Shown here in pieces: positions 1 through 8,324 of a stretch of 64,000 nucleotides of DNA. The DNA is taken from assembly GCA_947494145.1 (NCBI GenBank), contig CANLTZ010000013.1, positions 1 through 64,000 of the forward strand. Direction: 5' to 3'. The notes below the pieces were generated by a model. That model saw nothing but the letters and a program-made list of their open reading frames with translations. It was not told where the DNA came from and made no database searches. Within the stretch, counting starts at the first letter, position 1. Every line of letters starts with the position of its first letter. Origin of the DNA: an uncultured Jannaschia sp. (lineage in GTDB: Bacteria; Pseudomonadota; Alphaproteobacteria; Rhodobacterales; Rhodobacteraceae). The translations under genes and the position numbers were made by a program.

Positions 1-218
1 GCGCCATAGTGATCCAGCACGGCATCGAACAAATCCGCCTTGTCGCCGAAGGTGGAATAGAGCGTCGGACGGGACACACCGGTCGCCGCGGTCAACGCCC
101 CCAGGGACGCGCCGTCGTAGCCCAGACGCCAAAACGTCCGGGTCGCCGCTTCCAACACAGCGATCCGATCCACACTGCGCGGCCGCCCCCTGGCCTGCCT
201 CCCCGCTCCATCCGACAT
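1..218 (-). CDS. TetR family transcriptional regulator, N-terminal part (cut by window edge)
   Basis: The leftward frame starts at an ATG whose first base is 218 and leaves the window open. About 72 residues are visible. A basic start (RGRPRSVDR) is followed by a helix-turn-helix of TetR type, with GYDGASLGALTAATGVSRPTLYS and then FGDKADLFDAV, the classic 'YxxFxxKxxL' signature seen here as LYSTFGDKADLF. TetR proteins bind operators as dimers and usually repress nearby genes. It lies downstream of, and in the same direction as, the ABC importer genes, so control of that importer is possible but not shown. The ligand-binding half is outside the window. Confidence 0.85.
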   Translation of the reverse strand, partial: MSDGAGRQARGRPRSVDRIAVLEAATRTFWRLGYDGASLGALTAATGVSRPTLYSTFGDKADLFDAVLDHYG

Positions 219-600
219 TTATTTTACCGATCTGCGCATTGTTCGCTGCCATTTTCAGATAGTTGATTGGCTGACGTAAGGAGGGCCGAACTCATCTGAG
301 TTTGAGTTATGCAGCGGATTGTGTGTGCTGCAAGCGTCCTTGGCTGATGGTCGACCGCCTGGTCTTTGCCCGTTCCGGCAGGATGGTCTCGGCCGGTTTA
401 GACGTCGCCTTTGGCATCGGACCTCCGCCTGCCAGACGTAACGGTCGAGCCGATTGACGTGTTCGGACCACGTCTGCCGATGCGAACGGTCCAGTCGTCT
501 AGGAGACGCCGATAACCGAGACTGAGGCGAGGCGCATCGCGCGGCAGGCAGGGGCTTCGATAGGTCCAACCGGTCTTCCGCCACAAGCAGCCGTCAGCGC
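219..600. other. Intergenic stretch between TetR gene and ABC permease
   Basis: About 380 bases with no convincing coding sequence. Overlapping frames exist on the minus strand but their translations are arginine/proline-rich and match no family I know. An imperfect inverted repeat (aactca at about 289 with tgagtt at about 304) sits roughly 75 bases upstream of the TetR start. It is a candidate operator for autoregulation, which is inference only. Confidence 0.4.
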
Positions 601-1431
601 CTATCCCTTCACCGCGCCCGAGACCAGGGCCGACACGATCATTCGCTGCAACCCCACAAAGACGGCGACCGCGGGTACGACCGCTACTAGGCAGGCCGCC
701 GCCAAAAGCTGGGTGGTCGACGCGCTGACGGACCCCGCAAAGTTGAAGATCGCGACCGAGATTGGCCAATCCCCGTCCCGTTCCAGCAGGATGAAGGGCA
801 CCAGGAATTGCGACCAGTTCGTCACCATGGCCAGCACGAAGGCCGAGGCGAGGCCGGGCCGCGCCAGTGGCAGCGTGATGCGCGTCAGAACCTGAAGGCG
901 GGACGCCCCGTCGACAATGGCCGCCTCCTCGATCTCGACGGGGATCGCGTCGAAGGCGACCTTCAGCAGCCAGACCGCCAGTGGCATCCCGAGCGCGCCA
1001 TAGAGCGCGATTACCGAGGCGTGGAGGTTCAGCAAATCCATCGCCCCCATCCAGCGGTAGAGCGGCACTAGGATCACCAGCGGCGAGATCATCTGCACCG
1101 CCAGGATCGCCACCAGCGCGGCCTGCTTGCGCCGGAACTGAAGCCGACTGAACGCGTATGCCGCCGGGATCGCAAGTGCGACCGCCAGCGCCCCGCCCGC
1201 CGCCGACAACTTCAACCCGTTCCATAGATAGAGCAGGAAAGCCGGGTCGGAGAGGATGTGTCGGAAATTGCCCAGCGTCGGCGCGTCGGGGATCAGGCGC
1301 GCGGCCCCCAGATAGATCTCCGCCGGGGTGCGCAGCGACAGGCTCAACATCCATAGGAAGGGTGCCGCGAAGAACACTGCCAGAAGCGCAAGCCCCCCAT
1401 AGGTCGCGACGTCGCCCAATCGCGCCTTCAC
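601..1431 (-). CDS. Carbohydrate ABC transporter permease (MalG type)
   Basis: Inner-membrane permease of a binding-protein-dependent importer, 276 aa, about the usual length of MalG-type subunits. The first hydrophobic segment is at about residues 12-32, followed by alternating hydrophobic stretches and a clear EAA loop (EEAAIVDGASRLQVLTRI, then LPLARPG, at about residues 170-195) that docks the ATPase. Its ATG overlaps the stop of the upstream permease gene by four bases (ATGA), which indicates translational coupling. With the other permease and the binding protein it should form a sugar or polyol importer. The substrate cannot be read from the sequence, and no ATPase gene is visible nearby. 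Confidence 0.9.
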   Translation of the reverse strand: MKARLGDVATYGGLALLAVFFAAPFLWMLSLSLRTPAEIYLGAARLIPDAPTLGNFRHILSDPAFLLYLWNGLKLSAAGGALAVALAIPAAYAFSRLQFRRKQAALVAILAVQMISPLVILVPLYRWMGAMDLLNLHASVIALYGALGMPLAVWLLKVAFDAIPVEIEEAAIVDGASRLQVLTRITLPLARPGLASAFVLAMVTNWSQFLVPFILLERDGDWPISVAIFNFAGSVSASTTQLLAAACLVAVVPAVAVFVGLQRMIVSALVSGAVKG

Positions 1432-2315
1432 GCCGTCCGCCCCAGCCAGCCATGGATCACGGTCGCCAGCGCCATCGCGACGGCGAACATAATCAGCGCC
1501 AGGACGCTGCCGCCGGCGAGGTCCAGGTTGTAGAAGACCGTGTTGAAGGTGAAGAGCGCCAGCACCTCCGTCGCGCGGCCAGGCCCCCCACCGGTCAGGG
1601 CCAGTATCGAATCGAAGGTGTTCAGGGTCTGGACTGCGACCAGAACGGTATTGACCGCGATGGCCGTGCGCAGCAGCGGTAGCGTGATCGACCGGAATGT
1701 GCGCCAGGGCGATGCCCCGTCCAGCGCCGCCACCTCATAGATCACAGGGTCGATCGCCTTGCGCGCGGCGTAGAACACGATCATCGAAAACGCCGTGCCT
1801 TGCCACAGATTTGCGATCACCGCCGAGACGAGCGCCATGCCCGGATCGGACAGCCAAGCCACCGGACCTATCCCGACAAACCCCAGGAGTGAGTTGAGCG
1901 TGCCATAGGGCGCCTCATCGAAGAGCATCTGCCAGATCAACCCGTTGGCAATGCCGGGCACGACCCAGGCGGCCAGGACAAGCGTGCGAAAGGTGGTCAT
2001 ACCACGCAGGCCCCGCGCCTCGCCCCGCACGAGCGTCAGCGCGATGGCCAGGCCGAACGCTTGCAATGCGACCACGTTCACGGCCGTGAAGACGAAGGTG
2101 GTCACAAGGACTTCCGGCAGGGCCGGGTTGCCCAGCAAGGCGCGTATCGGGGCGGCCGTCCAGGAAGTCGGCGGTCGGATCAGGGTCGCATCGCTGAAGG
2201 CCAGACGGAAGACGTCGAGGACGGGCACCGCATAGAAGACCGCCAAGATGGCGACCGCCGGGACGAGCCAGGGCCAGGGGCGCCCGTCGGCGGGCGCCGG
2301 GCCGCGCTTCGTCAC
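1428..2315 (-). CDS. Sugar ABC transporter permease (MalF type)
   Basis: Partner permease, 295 aa from the GTG at 2315. I chose this start because it follows GAGG by eight bases and begins ten bases after the binding-protein stop; longer in-frame starts run back into that gene. The first membrane segment is near residues 14-32 (PWLVPAVAILAVFYAVP). The EAA loop reads YEVAALDGASPWRTFRSITLP near residue 200, and the TLNTFDSILALTGGGP stretch after it is typical of MalF/UgpA-like subunits. It forms the transmembrane pore together with the following gene. The GTG start is a judgement from spacing. Confidence 0.88.
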   Translation of the reverse strand: MTKRGPAPADGRPWPWLVPAVAILAVFYAVPVLDVFRLAFSDATLIRPPTSWTAAPIRALLGNPALPEVLVTTFVFTAVNVVALQAFGLAIALTLVRGEARGLRGMTTFRTLVLAAWVVPGIANGLIWQMLFDEAPYGTLNSLLGFVGIGPVAWLSDPGMALVSAVIANLWQGTAFSMIVFYAARKAIDPVIYEVAALDGASPWRTFRSITLPLLRTAIAVNTVLVAVQTLNTFDSILALTGGGPGRATEVLALFTFNTVFYNLDLAGGSVLALIMFAVAMALATVIHGWLGRTA

Positions 2316-2325
2316 GGACGTGCCC

Positions 2326-3612
2326 TCACTGCCGTTCGTAAGCGGCTTGTGCGGCGGCGAAAGCAGCATCAAGGGCGGCCTCGGGCTCTGCTGCGCCTGA
2401 CAGGACGTCGCCAAGCAGGATTTGGATCTGGTTGGAGATTTCGGGATAGATCGCCGCCCCGGGCCGCGCGACGCCGTTTTGCAGCGCCTCGGCGAAAAGG
2501 TTGAATTCCGGCCCCTCATAGGCGTCATAGGCATCATAAAGCGCCGCCGAAGTCGGCAGCAGTCCCTGATAGGCGTTGCCCGGCCCGGCATAGACTTCCC
2601 GCGCCATCTCGCCGCAAAGCGCGCGCTTGGCCGGATCCTCGCTCAACGCGGCGATAGCCCATCCACCGGTCCCTGTCGCGCGCTGGTCTTCGGTCGGACC
2701 GGGCAACTCGGAAACGGCCCAATTCGCGAACTGCTCGGGCGGAAGCGTCGTGCGCAATTGCCCGTACTGCCAGTTACCGCCGACAAACATTGCCGCCGAC
2801 CCGGCTGCCGCGGCGGCGTTGAATGCGTCGTAATTGGTGATCGAGGTGACGCGCTGCGGGGCCGCGCCGCTTTCGACCAGGCCCTGGTAGAAGCCCACCG
2901 CGTCGAGGAATTTCTGCCTGTTCTCACCCTCACCGAAAACGGGGGCGCCGGTCTCGTCGACCAGCCGACCGCCCTGCGCCCAGAAATTCGCCAGCCAGTC
3001 GAAGGCCGCGCCTTCCCAACGGCCCCCGTTGAACAGAATTCCCTCTTTCCCGGCTTCCGCCGCCGCCAGTGCGGCAACCTCGACCTCCGCCCACGTCGCG
3101 GGGGCGTCTGGGACGATGCTGGTGTCGCGATAAAGGACGCGCAGATCCGTGAACCACCACCAAGCCAGAACGTCGCCCGCGTCATTCGTGACGGCCTCGC
3201 GGACATAGGGAAACAGGTCGGCAACCTCCGCCTCCGAAAAGGTCTCATTCATCGGTTGCAGGACGCCCGTCTGCTCGAAAAGCGCAAGCTGGCTTGAATC
3301 GACCATGGCGCAGTCTGGGCCGCGCCCCGCTTGGGTCTGCTGCAACAGACGCGCCTGCTCCTGCCCGATATTGCCGGTCTGCAATTGTGTCTCGATCCGC
3401 CAGTCGGGACGTTCGCGAATGAATGCCGCAAACAACTCGGCGAAGGCCTCGGCTGTGGCCGCGTCCGCCGAATAGAGGTCATAGGGCGTCAGCCGGAACG
3501 TCATCACGTTTGGCGCGTCAGGCAGGCCGACGCGATCTCGGGTGACAAGATCCTGCGCGTGCGCGGCCAAAGGTGCGGCAGCAATTGCAGTGGCAAGGAT
3601 GATGGGTCTCAT
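2326..3612 (-). CDS. ABC transporter extracellular solute-binding protein
   Basis: Periplasmic binding protein of cluster B/family 1, 428 aa. It has a signal peptide (MRPIILATAIAAAPLAAHA, cleavage expected before Gln20) and the ordinary two-lobe layout. Recognisable segments are WRIETQLQTGNIGQEQARLL, a DCAMVDSSQL stretch, and late GGWAIAALSEDP, typical of sugar-binding proteins. It is the first gene of the importer operon, 10 bases ahead of the MalF-type permease. It delivers the substrate to the two permeases. Ligand identity is unknown. Confidence 0.9.
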   Translation of the reverse strand: MRPIILATAIAAAPLAAHAQDLVTRDRVGLPDAPNVMTFRLTPYDLYSADAATAEAFAELFAAFIRERPDWRIETQLQTGNIGQEQARLLQQTQAGRGPDCAMVDSSQLALFEQTGVLQPMNETFSEAEVADLFPYVREAVTNDAGDVLAWWWFTDLRVLYRDTSIVPDAPATWAEVEVAALAAAEAGKEGILFNGGRWEGAAFDWLANFWAQGGRLVDETGAPVFGEGENRQKFLDAVGFYQGLVESGAAPQRVTSITNYDAFNAAAAAGSAAMFVGGNWQYGQLRTTLPPEQFANWAVSELPGPTEDQRATGTGGWAIAALSEDPAKRALCGEMAREVYAGPGNAYQGLLPTSAALYDAYDAYEGPEFNLFAEALQNGVARPGAAIYPEISNQIQILLGDVLSGAAEPEAALDAAFAAAQAAYERQ

Positions 3613-4690
3613 GACGGTTCTTTCTACAGGGAGCTCAAAAACGGTAGGAGATGTATGATGTTATGATGACCTCAACGCTACCGGCGAGCGGATTGAGGTC
3701 GACCAGTGGGTAGAATGCCGCTGGAAGATCAGGCGCGATTTGGCGTTGGCGCTCCGGGGACATGCAAGCTGGGCCGTATCCGCGGCTATGTCTCTGGGTT
3801 CGAGCCTTGAAAGCGACAACCCGCCGCCCGCGTGTCACTGGTCGGGTTTCTGCCGGCCTGACCATCCATGTCCGCAAAATGCCCGCAGGGTGCAGTGGCA
3901 TGACGAAGGTCACGCGGGGCAGTAGACCCGCAGGACGGGCGAGCAGGACGTCGAGGGGGGTCTTTCGTGTCATTCGGCTCCCTTCGGCGCGCATGACGAC
4001 AATAGGCTGAGCGCGCCCGCCGGGTCGACCGCAAACAGCGAATGCGACGACACGAAGCACCGACGGTTGGACCGCCGGGTCGAAGACCGTCTTCTGCTGG
4101 TAACCGTGAACGGATTTGGCGCGGACAAAGTTTCAAGTTGGACCCCTTGCCGTTATACAGACAAGAATGGCCCCGCCGTTGAGCCGCAGTGGCGCGGCCG
4201 CGGGCGGGAACGTGTATTGACCAAGTCCAGGACGGGATCGTGTTGGTAGGTATCCAGACTTAGTGGAGCGACCGCGCATCGCGCTTCAGGCGCGCGCCCG
4301 TTAGGCGGGTACTGCCCTCGCCCATGTGAAGCCAAGCGCCAGAGAGGGGCGACGTCCACAGAGCGGCTCCCCAGCGATGGTCCTGCCCGTGGGCCGGGCT
4401 GCACGCCGGATGATCGTGCTCACCCCATGGAGCCTTGCACGGACCACTCCCGTTCTTGGCGAGGGCCAGCCCTAGAAGACGGGAGGCCCATTCGGGCCGC
4501 TCCCTTACGAGGGGATTGTTGCACGCGCGGCGTCAGCCCGGGAAGCATCCGTCGAGATGTCACACATAAACATGACGCGCGATTTCGTGACGATATCTGG
4601 AGGTCATCTGAAGCGGCGGATTTCTGGAAGGGCTAATGCAGTAGCCCCGTCCACTCACCTATTCCAAGGCGCCTTATGGACACAAAGTGG
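3613..4690. other. Long region without a convincing gene
   Basis: More than 1 kb between the divergent ends of the ABC operon and lpxK. Open frames exist on both strands, the longest a 141-codon leftward frame at 3635-4060. Their translations show no family signature, no good ribosome-binding site and an amino-acid make-up typical of random high-GC reading. No tRNA, terminator or insertion-sequence ends were recognised. The stretch looks like decayed or acquired DNA rather than a compact intergenic space, in contrast with the dense packing elsewhere. Confidence 0.45.
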
Positions 4691-4774
4691 TTTCCGAAAA
4701 CGCTCTGACATCGCATTAATATTGCACCGTTACTCGAAAAGCCGACGGATCAGATTTTTCGAGAAGTGCTATAA
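4691..4774 (+). repeat. Dispersed palindromic repeat, copy 1
   Basis: About 84 bases that match, in inverted orientation, the element at 33866-33950. Over the best 66 bases I count 13 mismatches (about 80% identity). It contains an inverted repeat with arms actcgaaaa and tttttcgaga flanking a short loop, able to form a hairpin. Its right end overlaps the lpxK stop codon, so it is the 3' end of that transcript and may act as a terminator or RNA-stabilising hairpin. Confidence 0.65.
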
Positions 4775-5722
4775 CTTCGCCAGCGCTGCTTCCAGCGCGG
4801 CGCTATCCTCGATCTCTAACCGCACGGGCAGGGTCAAAACCCGCCCACGCAAGGCAGGCGGCAGGCGTACCGCGTCTTTTTCGGTAGTCACCGGTTGGGC
4901 GGAAAGCTTGGCCGCCCGTTCGCCCAAGCGCTTGAGCAAAGCGGGCGACAGCGGCTGGTGGTCGGCCAGGGCTTCGGTCCCGCGAATGTCCGCGCCCAGA
5001 TCGCGGAGCGTCTGGAAGAACTTCTCAGGCCGCCCGATGCCTGCGAAGGCGAAGACGGGCAGGCCCTTCCACGTCATGCCGGTGGCCAGGGGCCGCAGAT
5101 GTCCCCTGATCTGTGGCGGTGCGCCCGGGGGCAAGGCCACCTCCCCCTCGCCAACCAGCAGCAGCAGATCGGCGCGGGCCAGGCCCTTGGACAGCGGCTC
5201 CCGCAAGGGGCCTGCGGGGATGATACGGCCATTGCCGAAACCGGTGGCCGCATCGACGACCAAGATGGACAGATCCTTCGCGGGGTCCGGGTTCTGGAAG
5301 CCATCATCCAATACGATCGCCTGCGCCCCCGCATCCACTGCGGCTACCGCGCCCGCCGCCCGGTCGCGCGCTACCCAACAGGGGGCGAAAGCGGCGTGGA
5401 GCAGTGGCTCATCCCCCACATGCGCGGCGCTGTGGCGGGCCGGGTCCACCTGCAACGGCCCCGCTTCAAACCCGCCATGGCCTCGGCTGACCACGTGGGC
5501 CGCGACGCCCCTAGCGGCCAACATCTGGACCAGGGCGATGACGGCAGGCGTCTTGCCCGCGCCGCCCGCCACCAGATTGCCCACACAGATCACCGGCACG
5601 TCCGCGCGCATCCCGGCCCTTGCCATCCGCCGCGCCGTGGCCGCCGCGTAGAGCGCCCCCAGCGGCGACAACAAGGCCGCCCGAAGACCGGGCGGGCGCT
5701 GCCAGAAGCGGGGTGTGCGCAT
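4769..5722 (-). CDS. lpxK: Tetraacyldisaccharide 4'-kinase LpxK
   Basis: 317 aa kinase that phosphorylates the 4' position of the lipid A precursor at the inner membrane. The P-loop-like segment reads [18 protein letters not shown] near residues 50-67, and further family signatures are [15 protein letters not shown] and [10 protein letters not shown] hydrophobic N-terminal stretch ([14 protein letters not shown]) fits membrane association. The start at 5722 (MRTPRFW) was chosen because it overlaps the waaA stop by one base and matches the family N-terminus; longer frames extend into waaA. The stop codon lies within a palindromic repeat. Lipid A assembly pairs it with the preceding Kdo transferase. 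Confidence 0.95.
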   Translation of the reverse strand: MRTPRFWQRPPGLRAALLSPLGALYAAATARRMARAGMRADVPVICVGNLVAGGAGKTPAVIALVQMLAARGVAAHVVSRGHGGFEAGPLQVDPARHSAAHVGDEPLLHAAFAPCWVARDRAAGAVAAVDAGAQAIVLDDGFQNPDPAKDLSILVVDAATGFGNGRIIPAGPLREPLSKGLARADLLLLVGEGEVALPPGAPPQIRGHLRPLATGMTWKGLPVFAFAGIGRPEKFFQTLRDLGADIRGTEALADHQPLSPALLKRLGERAAKLSAQPVTTEKDAVRLPPALRGRVLTLPVRLEIEDSAALEAALAKL

Positions 5723-7011
5723 CAATCGACGCCGTCGAGCATCGCGAAGAGTAGGTCCATGGCCTTCTCGGTCACATCCGCCCCTTCGGAGCACACCTCC
5801 CACGCGGCATGGGCCATGCCCGCGGCCTGGTCGGGCTCCAAAACCTGGGTGACCGCGTCGCCGAGCGTGTCGGCGGTTACCAAACGCACCGCCCGGGCGG
5901 CGCGCAGGCGGTCGAAGATGTCGGCAAAATTGCCCACATGGGGCCCGTGCAGAATGGCGCTGCCCAGGGCGGCGGGTTCAAAGGGGTTGTGCCCGCCCAC
6001 ATCCACCAGCGACCCGCCCAGGAAGGTCACGGGGCACAGGCGATACCACATCCCCATCTCGCCCACGGTGTCAGCCACGTATATCTGCGTCTCGGCGCCG
6101 ATTTCGTCATCTGCTGAGCGCAGGGCCACCTTCCAGCCATCCCGTCGCAGGGTCGCCGCGATGTTGGGGCCGCGTTCGGGGTGGCGGGGCGCGATAATCA
6201 ACAGCAATTTGTGCCAGGATTTCAGCCCTTGAGCATGGGCTTCCGCGGCCAAGGCCTCCTCCCCCGGATGGGTCGAGGCAGCCAGCCAGCAGGGCCGCCC
6301 CGCCAGAAGCGCGGTCAGATGGCCGCGCTCGGCCTCATTATCGGGCAACGCGCCGGAGCCTTCCTTCAGCGTGCCAGTCACCTCAAGGCGCGTCTGGGAT
6401 AGGCCTAGCGCCAGCAATCGGTCGGCGGTGGCCTTGTCTTGGGCCTGCACGTGGTTGATGCGCGCCAGAAGCGATGTGGCCGCGCCCCGGGCCCAACGCC
6501 AACGACGAAACGAGGCATCGGTCATCCGTGCGTTGATCATGGCCACCGGCACCTCGCGAGAGGTGACTTCGTGCAGCATACCTGGCCAGATCTCTCCCTC
6601 GGCCAGCACCACCAGATCGGGGGTCCAATGGTCCAGAAAGCGCCGCAGCCAGGGCCGCACATCCAGAGGCACGTATTGATGCACAGTCCGTTCGGGTAAG
6701 CGCTCAGCCAGCACGGTTGCCGATGTCACAGTACCCGTGGTCAGCAGGAAGGATAGGTCCGGGCGTTCTTCGCCCATGCGGCGGATCATCTCTAACAGGG
6801 AGACGCTTTCCCCAACGCTGGCCGCATGGAACCAGACCAAAGGCCCATCGGGCCGTGGCAGGACGGATTGGCCCCGCCGTTCTGCCAACCGGTCGCCGTC
6901 TTCCTTGCCCTGCGCCAGCCTGCGCGCCAGGGTCTGTTCGCCGAAATTGGTGGCCCGGTCGGACCAGGCCAGATAGGCGGACAAGATCCGGGAACGCGGG
7001 CCCTTGGCCAT
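5722..7011 (-). CDS. waaA: 3-deoxy-D-manno-octulosonic acid (Kdo) transferase
   Basis: 429 aa GT-B glycosyltransferase that adds Kdo from CMP-Kdo to lipid IV-A. Family signatures are [11 protein letters not shown] near residues 58-68, [28 protein letters not shown] and the C-terminal [21 protein letters not shown] followed by GPHVGNF. The amino terminus lacks the strong anchor seen in enterobacterial WaaA. It is coupled by a one-base overlap to lpxK and preceded six bases away by a DUF4170 gene. The LPS-core role and gene order fit Rhodobacteraceae chromosomes. Confidence 0.95.
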   Translation of the reverse strand: MAKGPRSRILSAYLAWSDRATNFGEQTLARRLAQGKEDGDRLAERRGQSVLPRPDGPLVWFHAASVGESVSLLEMIRRMGEERPDLSFLLTTGTVTSATVLAERLPERTVHQYVPLDVRPWLRRFLDHWTPDLVVLAEGEIWPGMLHEVTSREVPVAMINARMTDASFRRWRWARGAATSLLARINHVQAQDKATADRLLALGLSQTRLEVTGTLKEGSGALPDNEAERGHLTALLAGRPCWLAASTHPGEEALAAEAHAQGLKSWHKLLLIIAPRHPERGPNIAATLRRDGWKVALRSADDEIGAETQIYVADTVGEMGMWYRLCPVTFLGGSLVDVGGHNPFEPAALGSAILHGPHVGNFADIFDRLRAARAVRLVTADTLGDAVTQVLEPDQAAGMAHAAWEVCSEGADVTEKAMDLLFAMLDGVD

Positions 7012-7016
7012 GGTGT

Positions 7017-7259
7017 CTAGCCCAGTTCTTCGGTGGGCGAAGCCTCGGTTTCCTCGTCCCGAAGACGGTGAATATGGGCAATGAAATAGCGTATATGGGC
7101 ATCGTCCACGGTGCGTTGAGCCGCGCCCTTCCAGGCGTCATAGGCCGAGGCGTAGTCGGGATACATGCCGACGACGTCGATCTTGTCCACATCGGCAAAC
7201 TGGGTCGAGCCTGGGTTGACCAGTTCTCCGCCGAAGACGAGGTGCAGGCGTTGGACCAT
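7017..7259 (-). CDS. DUF4170 domain protein
   Basis: 80 aa soluble protein. The pattern VFGGELVNPGSTQFADVD, then VGMYPDYASAYDAWKGAAQ and YFIAHIHRL, is that of the DUF4170 family found in alphaproteobacteria. The ATG at 7259 follows AAGGAG with seven bases of spacing, which favours it over the GTG just before it. It lies immediately upstream of waaA in the same direction and is commonly found with this LPS group. Its biochemical function is unknown. Confidence 0.85.
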   Translation of the reverse strand: MVQRLHLVFGGELVNPGSTQFADVDKIDVVGMYPDYASAYDAWKGAAQRTVDDAHIRYFIAHIHRLRDEETEASPTEELG

Positions 7260-7526
7260 CACGTGGCTCCTTCATGTAGGTGTAGGTGCTTTCCTAACGT
7301 GTGGTGGGGGGAACTGGAATGGGGCTTAGGTTTGGAATTCACCGGGCTGCTTACAGCGACCAATGCTGGCTGCTCTACCCTGGACCGGAATGAAGCCCGC
7401 AGCGCGCCGGTCCATCGGTGGGCCGTCCCCCGGCCTGTCGATAGACGGGCTTGTCGGCGGAAGATTTCGACACGTCTTCAGATTTCCGGACCCTTTGCGA
7501 ACGAAAAAGTCACTGGTTCAGTCGAC

Positions 7527-8324
7527 TTATCCGCCCTCCCCACCCAGAGGCCAAACCAGCCGATCCAACAAAGCCCCTGCGATTGTGGGCGTCCCGGCCA
7601 CCACGCCGTTCACCTGGGGGTGCGGATTGTTGAAGCGCAGGTCTGCGCCGCTGCGGTCGGCCACGTGGCCACCGGCCTCGGCCACGATCAGGGCGCCGGC
7701 GGCGATATCCCATTCCCAGGCTTGGCGCAGGGTGATCATCGCATCGAAGCGGCCTTGGCCCACCAGGGCCAGGCGATAGGCAAGCGAAGACCGGAACGTG
7801 CGCTTTACCGGTGGGGTGCCGTCTTTCCAGTGGATGTCTTCGAAATTGGTCTTGGCGCCCAGCACCGTGGCGCCGTCCAGCGCGTCACGGCCCGAGGCAG
7901 TGATGGCACTATCGTTCAGTGTGGCCCCTGCGCCGCGCGCTGCGGAAAACAGCCGCTCCCGCACGGGCAGGTGGACAGCGGCGGCGATGGGCACGCCGTC
8001 TTCCACAATGGCCAGGGAATGGCTGAAATTGCCATGCCCGTCGATAAAGGCGCGCGTGCCGTCGATCGGGTCCACCACGAACACGCGACGCTTGTCCAGC
8101 CGCGCTGCATTGTCGGCACTTTCCTCAGACAGCCAGCCGTAATCGGGGCGCGCGGCCAGCAAACGGGCGCGCAGCATGGCATCGATTTCCAGGTCCGCCT
8201 CAGTCACGGGGCCTTGGCCATCGCCCTTGTCCCAGGTGGTGGGGTCTCGCTTGAAGTGGCGCAGGGCGATCTCACCTGCCGCGCACGCTGCCTCAACCAG
8301 AAGCGCGCGGTCAGCTTCCGGCAA
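7527..8324 (-). CDS. Inositol monophosphatase family protein, CysQ-like 3'(2'),5'-bisphosphate nucleotidase
   Basis: 265 aa Mg-dependent phosphatase. The metal-binding motifs are present: the WLSEESADN acidic site near residue 65, DPIDGTRAFIDG near residue 85, and the C-terminal WDIAAGALIVAEAGG. Sequence style is closest to CysQ/SuhB-like enzymes; the likely substrate is 3'-phosphoadenosine 5'-phosphate or an inositol phosphate, which cannot be settled here. The apparent start is TTG at 8324, preceded by GGAGG and overlapping the pmbA stop by 14 bases. This suggests translational coupling to pmbA. Confidence 0.85.
   Translation of the reverse strand: MPEADRALLVEAACAAGEIALRHFKRDPTTWDKGDGQGPVTEADLEIDAMLRARLLAARPDYGWLSEESADNAARLDKRRVFVVDPIDGTRAFIDGHGNFSHSLAIVEDGVPIAAAVHLPVRERLFSAARGAGATLNDSAITASGRDALDGATVLGAKTNFEDIHWKDGTPPVKRTFRSSLAYRLALVGQGRFDAMITLRQAWEWDIAAGALIVAEAGGHVADRSGADLRFNNPHPQVNGVVAGTPTIAGALLDRLVWPLGGEGG

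Noticed and set aside
3635-4060. 141-codon minus-strand frame between the ABC operon and lpxK
   Set aside because: No recognised motif, no clear ribosome site, no neighbour linkage, and amino-acid use like random high-GC frames. Kept only as part of a gene-free region.
4895-6232. Long plus-strand open frame across lpxK and waaA
   Set aside because: It is the antisense of two well-recognised leftward enzymes; its translation is His/Arg/Gly-rich with no family signature. Long antisense frames are common in high-GC DNA.
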